In this document: one piece after another, positions 1-9,726 of the stretch | Position numbering within the stretch: the stretch's first letter is position 1 | Layout: each line of letters opens with the position of its first letter | NCBI GenBank assembly: GCA_039725955.1 | Contig: CP091034.1 | Location: 2,914,001 to 2,978,000 of the forward strand | Length of the DNA: 64,000 nucleotides | Origin: Sinorhizobium sp. B11 | Lineage (GTDB): Bacteria > Pseudomonadota > Alphaproteobacteria > Rhizobiales > Rhizobiaceae | Reading direction: 5' to 3' | Made by a program: the position numbers and the translations under genes | Notes under the pieces: model-generated | What the model was told of the DNA's origin: nothing | The model's input: the letters and a program-made list of their open reading frames with translations, nothing else | The model's database searches: none

Positions 1-633
1 CTGAATGGCAAGCGCTGCGCGATCCACTGGGAAAACCTTCCGGGCTTCTCCGAGGCGTTTCCGCAGGCCGAGGTCTATGCCGACCTCTACGAGGTCGACA
101 ATAATCTTTATACCTGCGCCGGCGGCACGGCCTCGCTCGACATGATGCTGAACCTCGTCGGCGAGGATTTCGGCGAAAGCCTGGTCAACCGCATCTGCGA
201 ACAGCACCTGACCGATCGCGTGCGCAACCCGCATGACCGTCAGCGCCTGCCGCTGCGCGCCCGCCTCGGTGTCCAGAATGCCAAGGTGCTGTCGATCATC
301 GAGCTGATGGAAGGCAATCTCGCCGAGCCCCTGTCTCTGCTCGAAATCGCCGAGGGCGCCGGCCTGTCGCGCCGCCAGATCGAGCGCCTCTTCCGCCAGG
401 AAATGGGCCGGTCCCCTGCCCGCTACTATCTGGAAATCCGTCTCGACCGCGCCCGCCACCTGCTGGTGCAGTCCTCCATGCCGGTCGTCGAAGTCGCCGT
501 CGCCTGCGGCTTCGTCTCCGCCTCGCACTTTTCCAAGTGTTATCGCGAACTCTACCAGCGCTCCCCGCAACAGGAGCGCGCCGACCGCAAGATGACCATG
601 GCAACGGCCCGCCAGCAGGCAGTCGCGGCTTGA
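1..633 (+). CDS. GlxA-family (AraC-type) transcriptional regulator, 5' end cut by window
   Basis: The reading frame is open from base 1, so the start lies upstream of the window. The visible 210 residues hold the end of a DJ-1/PfpI-like amidase fold (the stretch around CAGGTASLDMM) and then a complete AraC-type double helix-turn-helix at the C-terminus, with AGLSRRQIERLFRQEMG and the second helix pair ending in FVSASHFSKCYRELY. This order is that of GlxA/GbdR/CdhR regulators, several of which control choline, betaine or carnitine breakdown. A link to the dimethylglycine-type dehydrogenase nearby is tempting but is inference only. A strong hairpin terminator follows 28 bases after the stop. 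Confidence 0.9.
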   Translation: MNGKRCAIHWENLPGFSEAFPQAEVYADLYEVDNNLYTCAGGTASLDMMLNLVGEDFGESLVNRICEQHLTDRVRNPHDRQRLPLRARLGVQNAKVLSIIELMEGNLAEPLSLLEIAEGAGLSRRQIERLFRQEMGRSPARYYLEIRLDRARHLLVQSSMPVVEVAVACGFVSASHFSKCYRELYQRSPQQERADRKMTMATARQQAVAA

Positions 634-661
634 GGCAGTGACGGCAGGATGATGGAACATG

Positions 662-688
662 AAAGGCGGCTCGGTGGCCGCCTTTTTT
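662..688 (+). terminator. Rho-independent terminator after the GlxA regulator
   Basis: Nine-base stem AAAGGCGGC / GCCGCCTTT with a six-base loop, followed by T residues. It ends the plus-strand regulator transcript. The A run at its 5' side could also make it work for the convergent minus-strand diguanylate cyclase gene. Confidence 0.85.
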
Positions 689-759
689 GATTTGCGGCGG
701 CACTGCCACCGTCATGGTTGCGCCTGTCCCGAGGAGGACGGCGCAAGCGAATTGCGCCC

Positions 760-2091
760 TTACTGCGCCGCCTCTTCCGTCATCTTGGCATCGGAATAGA
801 CAAGGTTACGCCCCTTGTGCTTGGCCATGTAAAGAAACTGGTCTGCCGCGTTCAGATAGTTTTCGAAGGTCTCATAGCCGGCGATTTCGGCCACGCCGAT
901 CGAGACCGTCACCGACAGTTCCTCATCGTCGGCGGTCACCTTGAGACGGGAAATATCCGAGCGGATTTCGTCGCAGAGCTTGGTGGCCGCAAGCGAATCC
1001 ATTTGCGGGAAGAGGATCGCGAATTCCTCGCCGCCGAGACGCGAGAGAAGATTATCGCTTCCTTCGAAGATCGTCTGTAGCCTGTCTGCGACGGCCTTCA
1101 GCACCTTGTCGCCGATCTCGTGGCCATAGGTGTCGTTGAGACGTTTGAAATGGTCGATATCGAGAATGGCGACCGCGCTCGACATTTTCAGGCGCAGGCA
1201 TTCGTTCACCAGCTTCGGGCCATTGTCGTAGAAATAGCGCCGGTTATAGAGGCCGGTCAGGTAATCGCAGGCGGCCGCCGCGCGCAGCTGCTTCATCTGC
1301 GTCAGCGTCTCGACATTGTTGGCGATGCGGCACTGCAGCTCTTCGACGACGAAGGGCCGGTAGACGAAATCGCTGGCGCCCGCCTTCAGGAAACTTGCCG
1401 ACAGCATGCGGTCGTTCGACGAGGAAACGCCGATGACGCGCATCTTGTCCGAGCCGAACCGGTGGCGGATGCGCCGCGTCAGCTCATAGCCGCTCATATC
1501 TGGCATATGATGGTCTGTCACGACGAGTTCGATGTCGCCGAAGGCTTCGAGTGCCGCGAGCGCCGCGAGGCCGGAACTGGCCTCCACCACCATATATTGC
1601 TGCGCCCTCAGCAGATCGACCAGCACCTGGCGCGCCGATGGCACGTCATCGACGACGAGCACGCGCGTCTTGCGGTTCATGATCGCCCGGCGCACCGTCG
1701 CGACCAGATTGTCGAGCGCGAACTCGTTATCCTTCAGCACATAGTCGATGACATTGCGTTCCAGGATGCGCGCACGCGTATTGAGATCGAAAGTCGCCGT
1801 GAAAACGATGGCCGGAATATTGTGCTCGATCATGCAGTCGAGCGCCTCGCCATAGGGCGCGTCAGGCAGGTTCAGGTCAACCACGGCCATGCCGTAGTCA
1901 TGGCCTTCCTGGGAGAGCTCCTCTCGCAGCGCCTTCAGCGACGAACAGCATTTGACATTGAGATTGAGCTCGGTCTGGAAGCGATGGCGGAGCACGGCCG
2001 AAAACATCCGGGAATCTTCAACCAGTAGTACGCGAACTCCTCCGAACCGAGGACCCGAACCATCTCGCTGAAACTCCCCCTGGAATGCCAC
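760..2091 (-). CDS. PleD-like response regulator: REC-REC-GGDEF diguanylate cyclase
   Basis: 443 residues. Two receiver domains in tandem (about residues 18-135 and 140-262) are followed by a GGDEF domain (about 280-435). Both receivers keep a phospho-acceptor Asp (AVVDLNLP; LVVTDHHMP). The catalytic loop reads GGEEF, an active variant, so c-di-GMP synthesis from two GTP is expected. The RxxD inhibitory site that normally sits nine residues before the loop is absent (GSDN there), suggesting no product inhibition at the I-site. The start is GTG with a GGGGGA Shine-Dalgarno. It follows a related double-receiver gene on the same strand after a 204-base gap, so co-transcription is plausible. Confidence 0.9.
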   Translation of the reverse strand: MAFQGEFQRDGSGPRFGGVRVLLVEDSRMFSAVLRHRFQTELNLNVKCCSSLKALREELSQEGHDYGMAVVDLNLPDAPYGEALDCMIEHNIPAIVFTATFDLNTRARILERNVIDYVLKDNEFALDNLVATVRRAIMNRKTRVLVVDDVPSARQVLVDLLRAQQYMVVEASSGLAALAALEAFGDIELVVTDHHMPDMSGYELTRRIRHRFGSDKMRVIGVSSSNDRMLSASFLKAGASDFVYRPFVVEELQCRIANNVETLTQMKQLRAAAACDYLTGLYNRRYFYDNGPKLVNECLRLKMSSAVAILDIDHFKRLNDTYGHEIGDKVLKAVADRLQTIFEGSDNLLSRLGGEEFAILFPQMDSLAATKLCDEIRSDISRLKVTADDEELSVTVSIGVAEIAGYETFENYLNAADQFLYMAKHKGRNLVYSDAKMTEEAAQ

Positions 2092-2295
2092 AGCTGCCTA
2101 TCCCCCGACGCGCCCGGAGGGCTCGACTCGCCCTCTCTCATAACGCGCTGGACGATAACCGAGAGCCCCTCCTCCGTGAAGGGGACAAATGGCGGTCGCA
2201 ATACCTGTGATTGCAAGAATATGCGCCGCCTTTGCGCCACCCCGATGAAGACCGATCATCGGGCCGCTTCCCTGTCGCTGATCTTCGCGGCCGGG

Positions 2296-3126
2296 TCAGG
2301 CAACTGCGCGTTCCCTGCGCATCGACTGGATCTGCAGAAGCGTATCCAGGTTCTGGTTGACGCGGCAGTAGAATTCCTCGTCGATGAACGGGCGCAGCAT
2401 GAAATCATTACCGCCGGCCTTCAGGAACCGCGCCGAAAGCAGCCGGTTCGATGAGGAGGAAACGCCGATGATGCGCAGCTCGTGCGAGCCGATCGTGGCG
2501 CGGATGCGGCGCGTCAGCTCGAAGCCGTCAATATCGGGCATGTTGTAGTCGGTGACCATCAGGCCGATATCGCGGTTGGCCTTGAGGATCTCGAGCGCCT
2601 TGGCGCCGCTCTCGGCGGTGCTGACGCGGAAATTATAGCGCTTCAGGCGGCTGGACAGCAGCGCGCGGGCCGTGGCGCTGTCGTCGACGATCAGCACGTG
2701 ATGACGGTGATTGGTCAGGAACCGGCAGATCGACTCCGCCAGCAGATCGACGGCAAAGATATTGTCCTTGAGGATATAGTCGACGATATCCTTGGCGAGC
2801 AGCTTGTCGCGCATGCCTTCCTGGAAAGTACCGGTAAAGACGATCGTCGGGATCGACAGATCGACCAGATATTCCAGCGCCTCACCGTTTTCGGCGCCCG
2901 GCAGGTTGATGTTGGAAATCGCCAGCGTGATCGGGTCTGAAGACTTGTCATAGGAAAGCTGCAGCTCTTCGAAGCTGCGGCAGATCTCGACGTCGATGTC
3001 GAAGAGCTCCTTCAGGCGCTTTCCGATCATCGAAGTGAAGACATTGGAATCTTCAGCGAGGATAATACGCGCGCCGGCAAACATTTCTCCGGAATATTGC
3101 ATTCCCGAAATACCTAGAAACGCCAT
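2296..3126 (-). CDS. Double-receiver response regulator without output domain
   Basis: 276 residues, made of two receiver domains (about 18-135 and 140-262) and a short tail. It aligns along its whole length with the receiver half of the adjacent REC-REC-GGDEF protein, so the two look like paralogues from a tandem duplication. The second receiver has its Asp (LMVTDYNMP). In the first receiver the expected Asp is replaced: the segment reads AISNINLP where the neighbour has AVVDLNLP, so that domain is probably a pseudo-receiver. ATG start with an AAAGG ribosome site. Its likely role is in phospho-relay or protein interaction next to the cyclase; the partner kinase is not visible. Confidence 0.85.
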   Translation of the reverse strand: MAFLGISGMQYSGEMFAGARIILAEDSNVFTSMIGKRLKELFDIDVEICRSFEELQLSYDKSSDPITLAISNINLPGAENGEALEYLVDLSIPTIVFTGTFQEGMRDKLLAKDIVDYILKDNIFAVDLLAESICRFLTNHRHHVLIVDDSATARALLSSRLKRYNFRVSTAESGAKALEILKANRDIGLMVTDYNMPDIDGFELTRRIRATIGSHELRIIGVSSSSNRLLSARFLKAGGNDFMLRPFIDEEFYCRVNQNLDTLLQIQSMRRERAVA

Positions 3127-3220
3127 GGCAAACCTTTAAAGTGGAAATTGTGTCCCCGAACGAAACGGTTACATGAATTCATTTGAATAATTATTAATCG
3201 AGCTGCCATGGCCAGCGATG

Positions 3221-3252
3221 AAAAAGGCGGCCGATGGTGCGGCCGCCTTTTT
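3221..3252 (-). terminator. Terminator between dehydrogenase and response-regulator genes
   Basis: A 12-base stem, AAAAAGGCGGCC paired with GGCCGCCTTTTT, flanks an eight-base loop. The minus-strand copy ends in a T run just downstream of the dehydrogenase stop at 3296. The near-perfect symmetry would allow termination in either direction. Confidence 0.8.
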
Positions 3253-3295
3253 TCTTCTTCATATGCTTAAGAAACTAGAACAGGTTACAAGGCGG

Positions 3296-5809
3296 TCAGG
3301 CGCGAAGTGCCGCGTTCTCCGTATCGAACGGGCTCTCGCCGACGACGGTGGCGTTGTAGGTGGTGCCGAGGATCTTGATCTTCAGCTTCGTGCCTTCCTT
3401 GGCATAATCGGGCCGCAGCATGGCAAGCGCGAGCGACCGGTTGATGCGGAAGCCGAACGTACCGTTGGTGGCGCGCCCGACGAGCTCGCCCGCCTCGTTG
3501 TAGATCGCTTCCGAGCCCCGAGCGTCGACGTCGTTGCCGGTCTCCACGATCAGCGTCGCAAAATTCCACTTCAGGCCCTTGTCCTTGTAGGAGAGCAGGC
3601 CCTCGCGGCCGAGGAATTCCTTCTCCGGCTTGATGAAGCGGTCGAGGCCGGATTCATAGGCATTGTACTCGATCGACATTTCGCGCGGGATCAGGCGGTA
3701 GGATTTTTCGACCGACATGGAAAGCATGGCGCGGATGCCGAAGGGCTTGATGCCGAATTCGGCGCCGGCTTCCATCAGCTTGTCGAAGATGTAGTTCTGC
3801 ATCTCGATCGGATGATGCAGCTCCCAACCGAGTTCGCCGACGAAGTTGACGCGCAGCGCATGGGCGCTCGCCGCACCGACCGAGATCTCCTTGCCCGAAA
3901 GCCAGGGGAAATCCTTGTTGTCGAGGCTTGTGCGCGTCAGCTTCTTCAGCACATCGCGCGACTTCGGACCGGCGAGAACGAGCACGCCCCAGCCCTGGGT
4001 GATCGGCGTGAACTTGACGCTGCCGTCTGCCGGCAGGAGCTTGCGCATATAGTCGTGGTCATGCGCCTCATAGGCGCCCGCCGAGACGAGATAGAAAGTG
4101 CCGGGCGCGCTTTCATAAACGGTGAATTCTGCGCGCACGCCGCCTTCCTTGGTCAGCATGTGGCAGAGCGCGATGCGGCCGCGCTTCTTCGGGATCGCAT
4201 TGGCGAAGATCGATTCCAGCCATGCGCGCGCGCCGGGACCGGAGACCAGCGCCTTGGCGAAAGCCGACATGTCGAGCACGCCGACATTCTTGTTGACGTT
4301 CATGACTTCGTTGCCGACATGCTCGAAATAGTTCGAGCGGCGGAACGACCACTTTTCCAGGATACGGCCGTCTTCGGTCGGGTCGGAATGATTGTGGTTG
4401 GTGAGAACATCAGCGCCAACGCCGATCTGGTCCTTCGGCAGGTCATAGCCCTCGGGCGCAAACCAGTTGGCCCGCTCCCAGCCATAGACGGAACCGAACA
4501 CGGCGCCGAGCGCCTTCAGGCGATCGTAGACCGGCGTCGTCTTCAGCGGACGGGCGGCGGCGCGCTCCTCGTCCGGATAATGCATGGTGAAGACGTTGGC
4601 ATAGGCCTCCTCGTTCTTGGCGATGAGGTAGCCTTCCTTCGCATAGGGGCCGAAGCGGCGCGGGTCGACACCCATCATGTCGACCGTCGGCTCGCCATCG
4701 ACGATCCATTCGGCAAGCTGCCAGCCGGCGCCACCGGCCGCGGTGATGCCGAAGGAATGGCCTTCGTTCAGCCAGAAGTTCTTGAGGCCCGGCGCCGGGC
4801 CGACGATCGGGTTGCCGTCAGGCGTATAGGCGATGGCGCCGTTATAGACCTTCTTGATGCCGACTTCGCCAAAGGCCGGCACGCGGGCGATCGCGGTTTC
4901 GATATGCGGCATCAGGCGCTCGAGTTCTTCCTGGAAGAGCTCATACTCGCTGTCATCGGAGGGACCGTTGACATAACAGACCGGTGCGCCCTGCTCGTAA
5001 GGGCCGAGCAGCAGCCCGCCATTTTCCTCGCGCATGTACCAGGCGCTGTCGGCCTCACGCAGCACGCCCATTTCCGGCAGGCCCTTGGCCTTGCGGGCCA
5101 GAATATCGGGATGCGGCTCGGTGACGATATACTGGTGCTCGACCGGGATGACGGGAATGTTGATGCCGACCATATCGCCGGTCTTGCGGGCGAAGTTGCC
5201 GGTGCAGGAGATGATGTGTTCGCAGGTGATCTCGCCCTTGTCGGTCGTCACCTTCCAGAGGCCGTCAGCCTGCTGCTCGATGGCGGTGACCGTCGTGTTG
5301 CGGTAGATCGTGGCACCACGGTCGCGCGCGCCCTTTGCAAGCGCCTGTGTCAGGTCCGCCGGCTGGATATAGCCGTCATCGGGATGCTGGATCGCGCCGA
5401 GCAACCCATCGGTCTCACAGAGCGGCCAGATTTCCTTCACCTGCTCCGGCGTCAGGATATTGACCTTCACGCCAATCGTCTCGGCAATGCCGGCATAGTA
5501 CATGAATTCGTCCCAGCGATCCCTGGTGCGAGCGAGACGGATGTTGGAAACCTTGCTGAAACCGACATTCATGCCGGTTTCCTCTTGCAGTTCCTGATAG
5601 AAGCGCACGGAATATTTGTGGATCTGGCCGACCGAGTAGCTCATGTTGAAGAGCGGCAGCAGGCCGGCTGCATGCCAGGTCGAGCCTGATGTCAGCTCCT
5701 TGCGCTCGATGAGCACGCTGTCGCCCCATCCCTTCTTCGCAAGGTGATAGAGCGTCGAAACGCCGACGACGCCGCCGCCGATGACCACTGCCCGCGCATG
5801 TGACTTCAT
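3296..5809 (-). CDS. GcvT-fusion FAD dehydrogenase (dimethylglycine/sarcosine dehydrogenase type)
   Basis: 837 residues from the ATG at 5809, preceded by GAGGG; an in-frame start 57 bases further up is possible but has no ribosome site. The N-terminal half is a DAO-type FAD domain with the dinucleotide motif VIGGGVVG (residues 9-16). Its STWHAAGLL segment contains His46, the position that carries covalent FAD in dimethylglycine and sarcosine dehydrogenases. The C-terminal half (about 430-837) is the aminomethyltransferase/GcvT fold that passes the one-carbon unit to tetrahydrofolate. Expected reaction: oxidative demethylation of an N-methylated glycine in betaine breakdown. Exact substrate cannot be told from sequence. 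Monocistronic, with its own terminator. Confidence 0.88.
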   Translation of the reverse strand: MKSHARAVVIGGGVVGVSTLYHLAKKGWGDSVLIERKELTSGSTWHAAGLLPLFNMSYSVGQIHKYSVRFYQELQEETGMNVGFSKVSNIRLARTRDRWDEFMYYAGIAETIGVKVNILTPEQVKEIWPLCETDGLLGAIQHPDDGYIQPADLTQALAKGARDRGATIYRNTTVTAIEQQADGLWKVTTDKGEITCEHIISCTGNFARKTGDMVGINIPVIPVEHQYIVTEPHPDILARKAKGLPEMGVLREADSAWYMREENGGLLLGPYEQGAPVCYVNGPSDDSEYELFQEELERLMPHIETAIARVPAFGEVGIKKVYNGAIAYTPDGNPIVGPAPGLKNFWLNEGHSFGITAAGGAGWQLAEWIVDGEPTVDMMGVDPRRFGPYAKEGYLIAKNEEAYANVFTMHYPDEERAAARPLKTTPVYDRLKALGAVFGSVYGWERANWFAPEGYDLPKDQIGVGADVLTNHNHSDPTEDGRILEKWSFRRSNYFEHVGNEVMNVNKNVGVLDMSAFAKALVSGPGARAWLESIFANAIPKKRGRIALCHMLTKEGGVRAEFTVYESAPGTFYLVSAGAYEAHDHDYMRKLLPADGSVKFTPITQGWGVLVLAGPKSRDVLKKLTRTSLDNKDFPWLSGKEISVGAASAHALRVNFVGELGWELHHPIEMQNYIFDKLMEAGAEFGIKPFGIRAMLSMSVEKSYRLIPREMSIEYNAYESGLDRFIKPEKEFLGREGLLSYKDKGLKWNFATLIVETGNDVDARGSEAIYNEAGELVGRATNGTFGFRINRSLALAMLRPDYAKEGTKLKIKILGTTYNATVVGESPFDTENAALRA

Positions 5810-6046
5810 GGAGAAAATACCCTCTTCTACCTGATATCCGGCAGCCCATACCGGATGAACTCCCAATATCCGGCTGTTCGAGCCGGACGAACCATCTTCG
5901 CGAACTATGCAGCGAGGCCTGCGTCATGAGAGGCCTGTTTACGACATGGGAAAAGCTTGCCGCGACGATGCGCAAATAGACAAGCGTCAAAAGCCACGAG
6001 GCTCAAAAATTCATAAAAATCGATGGTGGCCAGGCGCAAGCCGCCG

Positions 6047-6322
6047 TCATTTGATGACGGCGGAACCCTTGACGATCTCGATCGTCTCGTCGCCGGAAAG
6101 CCCGATACGGTCGCCATCGGGCGTCGTCATGAAGCAACCGGAAGGACAGAACCGTTCGGAAGCGCCGGCGTCGACGACGACTTCGACGCGGTTGCCGCCC
6201 TCGGTGACGGTCAGCACAACCGGGGCCCCGTCCTTGTTGGTAACGGAGGCCGCCAGTGCGAAAGATGTCGTGGAAAGGAGAAGAAGAAATGCGACTGCGG
6301 ATCGTGTCACGGTATGCGACAT
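6047..6322 (-). CDS. Small exported protein of unknown function
   Basis: 91 residues from the ATG at 6322, which has a GGGGAGGG ribosome site. The N-terminal 25 residues form a clear signal peptide (hydrophobic core AFLLLLS, AxA-like end at ALAA). The mature part is about 65 residues, rich in Val and charged residues, with a closely spaced Cys pair (CPSGC) that could bind metal or form a disulfide. No family is recognised with confidence. It stands alone between the dehydrogenase and the MscS gene, all three on the minus strand. Confidence 0.65.
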   Translation of the reverse strand: MSHTVTRSAVAFLLLLSTTSFALAASVTNKDGAPVVLTVTEGGNRVEVVVDAGASERFCPSGCFMTTPDGDRIGLSGDETIEIVKGSAVIK

Positions 6323-6423
6323 AGGCTTTACGCCCTCCCCTGGAGCGCTCGTCGCTGCGCCTGCAGCGATCGATTGCCTGAGGTTATAGCGCAAAACCCG
6401 TGAATGAGCGCTGAATGACCCGT

Positions 6424-9051
6424 TCAGCCTTTGAGCTTGCCGTCTGCCGTCTTGCTGCGCAATTGGCGCACCGGCCGCTCGTCTTCTACCGTTTCTATAT
6501 CCTTGACCTCGTCTTCAGCCGCGGCCTCTTCGGGCTCATCCGGCTTTTGGACGAGCACCTTCTCCGCCTCCGCATTTGCCTGCCGGTGAATGGTCAGATC
6601 GCTCTGCGGCAACGGGATCTCGATGCCCTCCGCCTTGAAGCGCCTGAGGATCTCGATCCTCAGATTGTTGCGCACGGTCAGGCCGTCGCCCATATCGGCC
6701 AGGAAGAAGCGCAGCTCGAAATCCAGCGAATAAGGTCCAAAGCGCAGGAACTCCACATGGGGCTCGGGATTGCGCAGGATCAACGGCACGGCGGCTGTCA
6801 GCTCCAGCAGAATATCCATCACCTTGCGCGGATCGGCCTCGTAGCTCACGGAAACCGGGATTTCCGAACGGCCGAGCTTGTTGCGATGCGTCCAGTTGCC
6901 GACGAGCCCGTTGATCAGATCCGAGTTCGGCACGATGATCGACTGCTTGCGGAAGGTCTCGATTTCGGTGGCGCGCACCGAGATGCGCTTGACGATGCCT
7001 TCGGCGGTGCCCGAAACGACATGGTCGCCCACCTTGAAGGGGCGCTCGACCAGCAGGATCAGGCCTGAAACGAAGTTCGACACGATATTCTGCAGGCCGA
7101 AACCGATACCGACCGAGAGTGCCGAAGCAACGAGCGCAAGGTTCGAAAGGTCGATGCCGGCAGCCGAAACGCCGAAGATCGCCGCCAGGCCTACGCCGAG
7201 ATAGCCGATGCCGGTCTTGACGGAATTGCGCACGCCCAGATCGACATGGCTGCGCGCCATGACATTGCTGTCGAGCCATTTCTGCACCCAGCGCGTCGCG
7301 AGATAACCGCCGGCAAAGAGCAGGATGCCCGTGAAGATGCCGAGCAGCGAAATGCTGATGCCGCCGAGCCGCACCTCTGTGAATAGCCGGTAGGCAAGCA
7401 GCTGCAGATCCTGCACATGGAAGCCCCAGAGCAGCAGGATGAGCGGAATGCCTGTCAGGAGTGCCACGGCGTAGATCAGGAGGCCGACAACCAGCCCCAC
7501 CTGATCGATCGCAACGTCGCCAAGCTTGAAGCGGGTCTGCAGGAAGCGCCCGAGGAACGTATCGGCGAAATTGTCCTGCCGCGAGATCGCCTTGCCGAGC
7601 AGCAGGCCGATATAGGTGGTGACGATGATGGCACTGGTGATGATGAGCTGCGTGGCGACGAATCGCGCCAAGCCCACATAGCCCGAGAGCGCTGCAAGGA
7701 TGAGGCCTGCACCGAAAACACGCAGCAGGATCGCCATGCCGCGCGGCCAGTGACGGCCCGGCGCATCGGGATCGCCATTCTTCGCCAGCATCGGCTTGCC
7801 GAAGGAAACGGCAATCAGGATGAGGCCGATGATCAGCGCCGCAAGCAGGCTGCGTACGACCGTCAGAACCAACGGCGATCCCATCGCCTCGCCGATGGCG
7901 CCGAAGAGATAATCGAGCGCGTTGACGACGGCCATGGCGATCAGGCAGTAGCCGACCGAGCGGGCGCCGAGATTGGAAAGGCGCACCAGACGCCAGGACG
8001 GATCATTCGGCGCAAAGACCGCGTTGACGAAACGGCCGACGAAATAGACGAGGCCGATCGAGCCGAAAAGCGCGCCGATCACAGGCGTGATATCGCTTCT
8101 CAGCACATTGAAGCCGTCGAGGAAGATCAGCGACGTCACCAGCAGCACATCCAGCGAAGCCGTGCGGATCAGCGTCGACCAGAAGGCAAAGGAAAGGCGG
8201 CTGATATAGGAGGGTTCCTCGACATGGAGATCACGCCGCAGATACTGGCCGAAAAGCCGGTAGCCGCCGGAAAGCAGGATAAGGGCCGTCGCGAGCGACA
8301 GGAAGATCGCTGCAAACAGCTGCAGGCTCTTGAATTTCCAGACGAAGGTAATCCAGCTCGAAAGCGTCTGCAAAAACTCGCCCGCCTCATCAACGAACGC
8401 ACCGACCGCATCGTCGATGACGGAGGCGGAAATTTCGGTGCGCCGGAACAGCGTATCGGCAAAGAGCTGGCGCCGCGTCGCCGTGATCACGTTGGAAAGC
8501 TTGGTGATCGCGATCGACAGATTCTCCGCGTCACCCGTGACGGCATTGATCTGCGAGCGTTCCGCCGTCAGCGCATTGCGCTCGTCGGTGACGATCTGCG
8601 CTTCCGGCGGCTGGCCGTCCTTCGGCGGCTCGCCAAGTTCGGTCAGGCGGCTCTTGATCTGGTCGAAACGCGGGCGCAGGCTGACGGATGTCGCGATAAC
8701 GCCGCGGCCGAGTTCATCCGTCTGGCCGGCAAGCTCCACGAGAGCATCGTCATTGTCGGCATTCTGCTTGACGCGGTCCTGCAGCGAGACAAGCTGGTTC
8801 TTCGCCTTGTCGATATCCTTCAGCGCCTGATCGAGTGCGCCGTTGGCAAGGGGCGGCTCTGTTGCAGCCGCCGGAGCTGGCGGCGCCTGGCCCGGAGCTG
8901 CCTGGCTTGGAGCTGCCTGGGCCGGAGCGGACTGCGTCTGTGCCTCGGCCGCAGGCTGAGGGGCCTGCGCGAAGACGGCCTGCCCATCGAGGTGCAGGCC
9001 GGCAACAGCCAGCGACAGCAGAAGAACGGTGCGAAACAGCCAGTGTGTCAA
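6424..9051 (-). CDS. MscS-family mechanosensitive channel with DUF3772 periplasmic domain
   Basis: About 875 residues if it starts at the TTG at 9051 (or at 9057; both follow GGGGG). The frame stays open to a TTG at 9138, but that extra piece has no ribosome site and looks intergenic. Order: signal peptide ending AQA, an Ala/Pro/Gln-rich linker, an acidic coiled DUF3772 region (about 70-230), some eight or more membrane helices, then the MscS pore and beta domain around VASALSVGIGFGLQNIVSNF and ERPFKVGDHV, and a charged C-terminal tail. A large multi-helix MscS relative like this relieves osmotic pressure across the inner membrane. Confidence 0.88.
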   Translation of the reverse strand: MTHWLFRTVLLLSLAVAGLHLDGQAVFAQAPQPAAEAQTQSAPAQAAPSQAAPGQAPPAPAAATEPPLANGALDQALKDIDKAKNQLVSLQDRVKQNADNDDALVELAGQTDELGRGVIATSVSLRPRFDQIKSRLTELGEPPKDGQPPEAQIVTDERNALTAERSQINAVTGDAENLSIAITKLSNVITATRRQLFADTLFRRTEISASVIDDAVGAFVDEAGEFLQTLSSWITFVWKFKSLQLFAAIFLSLATALILLSGGYRLFGQYLRRDLHVEEPSYISRLSFAFWSTLIRTASLDVLLVTSLIFLDGFNVLRSDITPVIGALFGSIGLVYFVGRFVNAVFAPNDPSWRLVRLSNLGARSVGYCLIAMAVVNALDYLFGAIGEAMGSPLVLTVVRSLLAALIIGLILIAVSFGKPMLAKNGDPDAPGRHWPRGMAILLRVFGAGLILAALSGYVGLARFVATQLIITSAIIVTTYIGLLLGKAISRQDNFADTFLGRFLQTRFKLGDVAIDQVGLVVGLLIYAVALLTGIPLILLLWGFHVQDLQLLAYRLFTEVRLGGISISLLGIFTGILLFAGGYLATRWVQKWLDSNVMARSHVDLGVRNSVKTGIGYLGVGLAAIFGVSAAGIDLSNLALVASALSVGIGFGLQNIVSNFVSGLILLVERPFKVGDHVVSGTAEGIVKRISVRATEIETFRKQSIIVPNSDLINGLVGNWTHRNKLGRSEIPVSVSYEADPRKVMDILLELTAAVPLILRNPEPHVEFLRFGPYSLDFELRFFLADMGDGLTVRNNLRIEILRRFKAEGIEIPLPQSDLTIHRQANAEAEKVLVQKPDEPEEAAAEDEVKDIETVEDERPVRQLRSKTADGKLKG

Positions 9052-9147
9052 GCGCAAGAAGCCCCCGGGTGGATTCGTATCAGAGGTAATTGACCGCTTC
9101 TTATAGGAAAGAAAGGCGACAGAAAGGCGGAATTCCAAGGTAATGGC

Positions 9148-9705
9148 TCAGAAACCGGAACCGGGAAGCGCCAGATACGCCAGTTCGGCCTCGCTCGACT
9201 CCCGTCCGACGATAGCGTTGCGATGCGGAAAACGCCCATACGTCGCGATCACGTCCCGGTGGCGAAGCGCATAATCGCGGAACTCCTCGTCGCCGAGTGC
9301 GGTGAAAAGCACGACCGAACGATCCTGCTCGACGAGGTCTTCCGCATGTTCGAACGGCATGTAGAAGAACGTCCGCCGGATGCCCTCGACGGCGTGGTCG
9401 GCGCCGACGGCAAGCGCCATCTTCGCCTCGCGCAACGCCAGTCCGTCGGTCGAAAAGGCAAGCGGTGTCGCCCGGTAGATGTTGCGCGGAAACTGGTCGA
9501 GCACGATCACGGCCGCAAGCCGGCTTTCCGGGGTGGAGCGCCATTCCTCGGTAACGCTGCGGGCAAGCGACAGGTGGGTTGCGCGGAACCGGGCCCGGAT
9601 CTCCTCGTCCAGTTCTGCGGTCGAGCCGAACCATTCCTTCCGGCTACAGCGAACGAACCAGAAATCGTAGACTTCGTCAGGCGTGCAGACGATATCCGTG
9701 TTCAT
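9148..9705 (-). CDS. DUF924 family protein
   Basis: 185 residues. The family signature is clear: DFWF near the N-terminus (residues 14-17), then LDQFPRNIYR (69-78), TFFYMPFEHAEDL (112-124) and RFPHRN (158-163). DUF924 proteins are small helical cytoplasmic proteins, TPR-like in fold, with no settled biochemical role. ATG start. It lies immediately upstream of the MscS gene on the same strand and downstream of the kinase gene, so the three may form one transcript. Confidence 0.88.
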   Translation of the reverse strand: MNTDIVCTPDEVYDFWFVRCSRKEWFGSTAELDEEIRARFRATHLSLARSVTEEWRSTPESRLAAVIVLDQFPRNIYRATPLAFSTDGLALREAKMALAVGADHAVEGIRRTFFYMPFEHAEDLVEQDRSVVLFTALGDEEFRDYALRHRDVIATYGRFPHRNAIVGRESSEAELAYLALPGSGF

Positions 9706-9726
9706 GATGCCTCCCCAGGCGTCAGG

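Noticed and set aside
3218..5689. Open frame of 823 codons on the plus strand, antisense to the dehydrogenase
   Set aside because: High-GC codon bias leaves the opposite strand open. The minus-strand frame has clear FAD and GcvT motifs, a ribosome site and a terminator, while the plus frame shows no family pattern.
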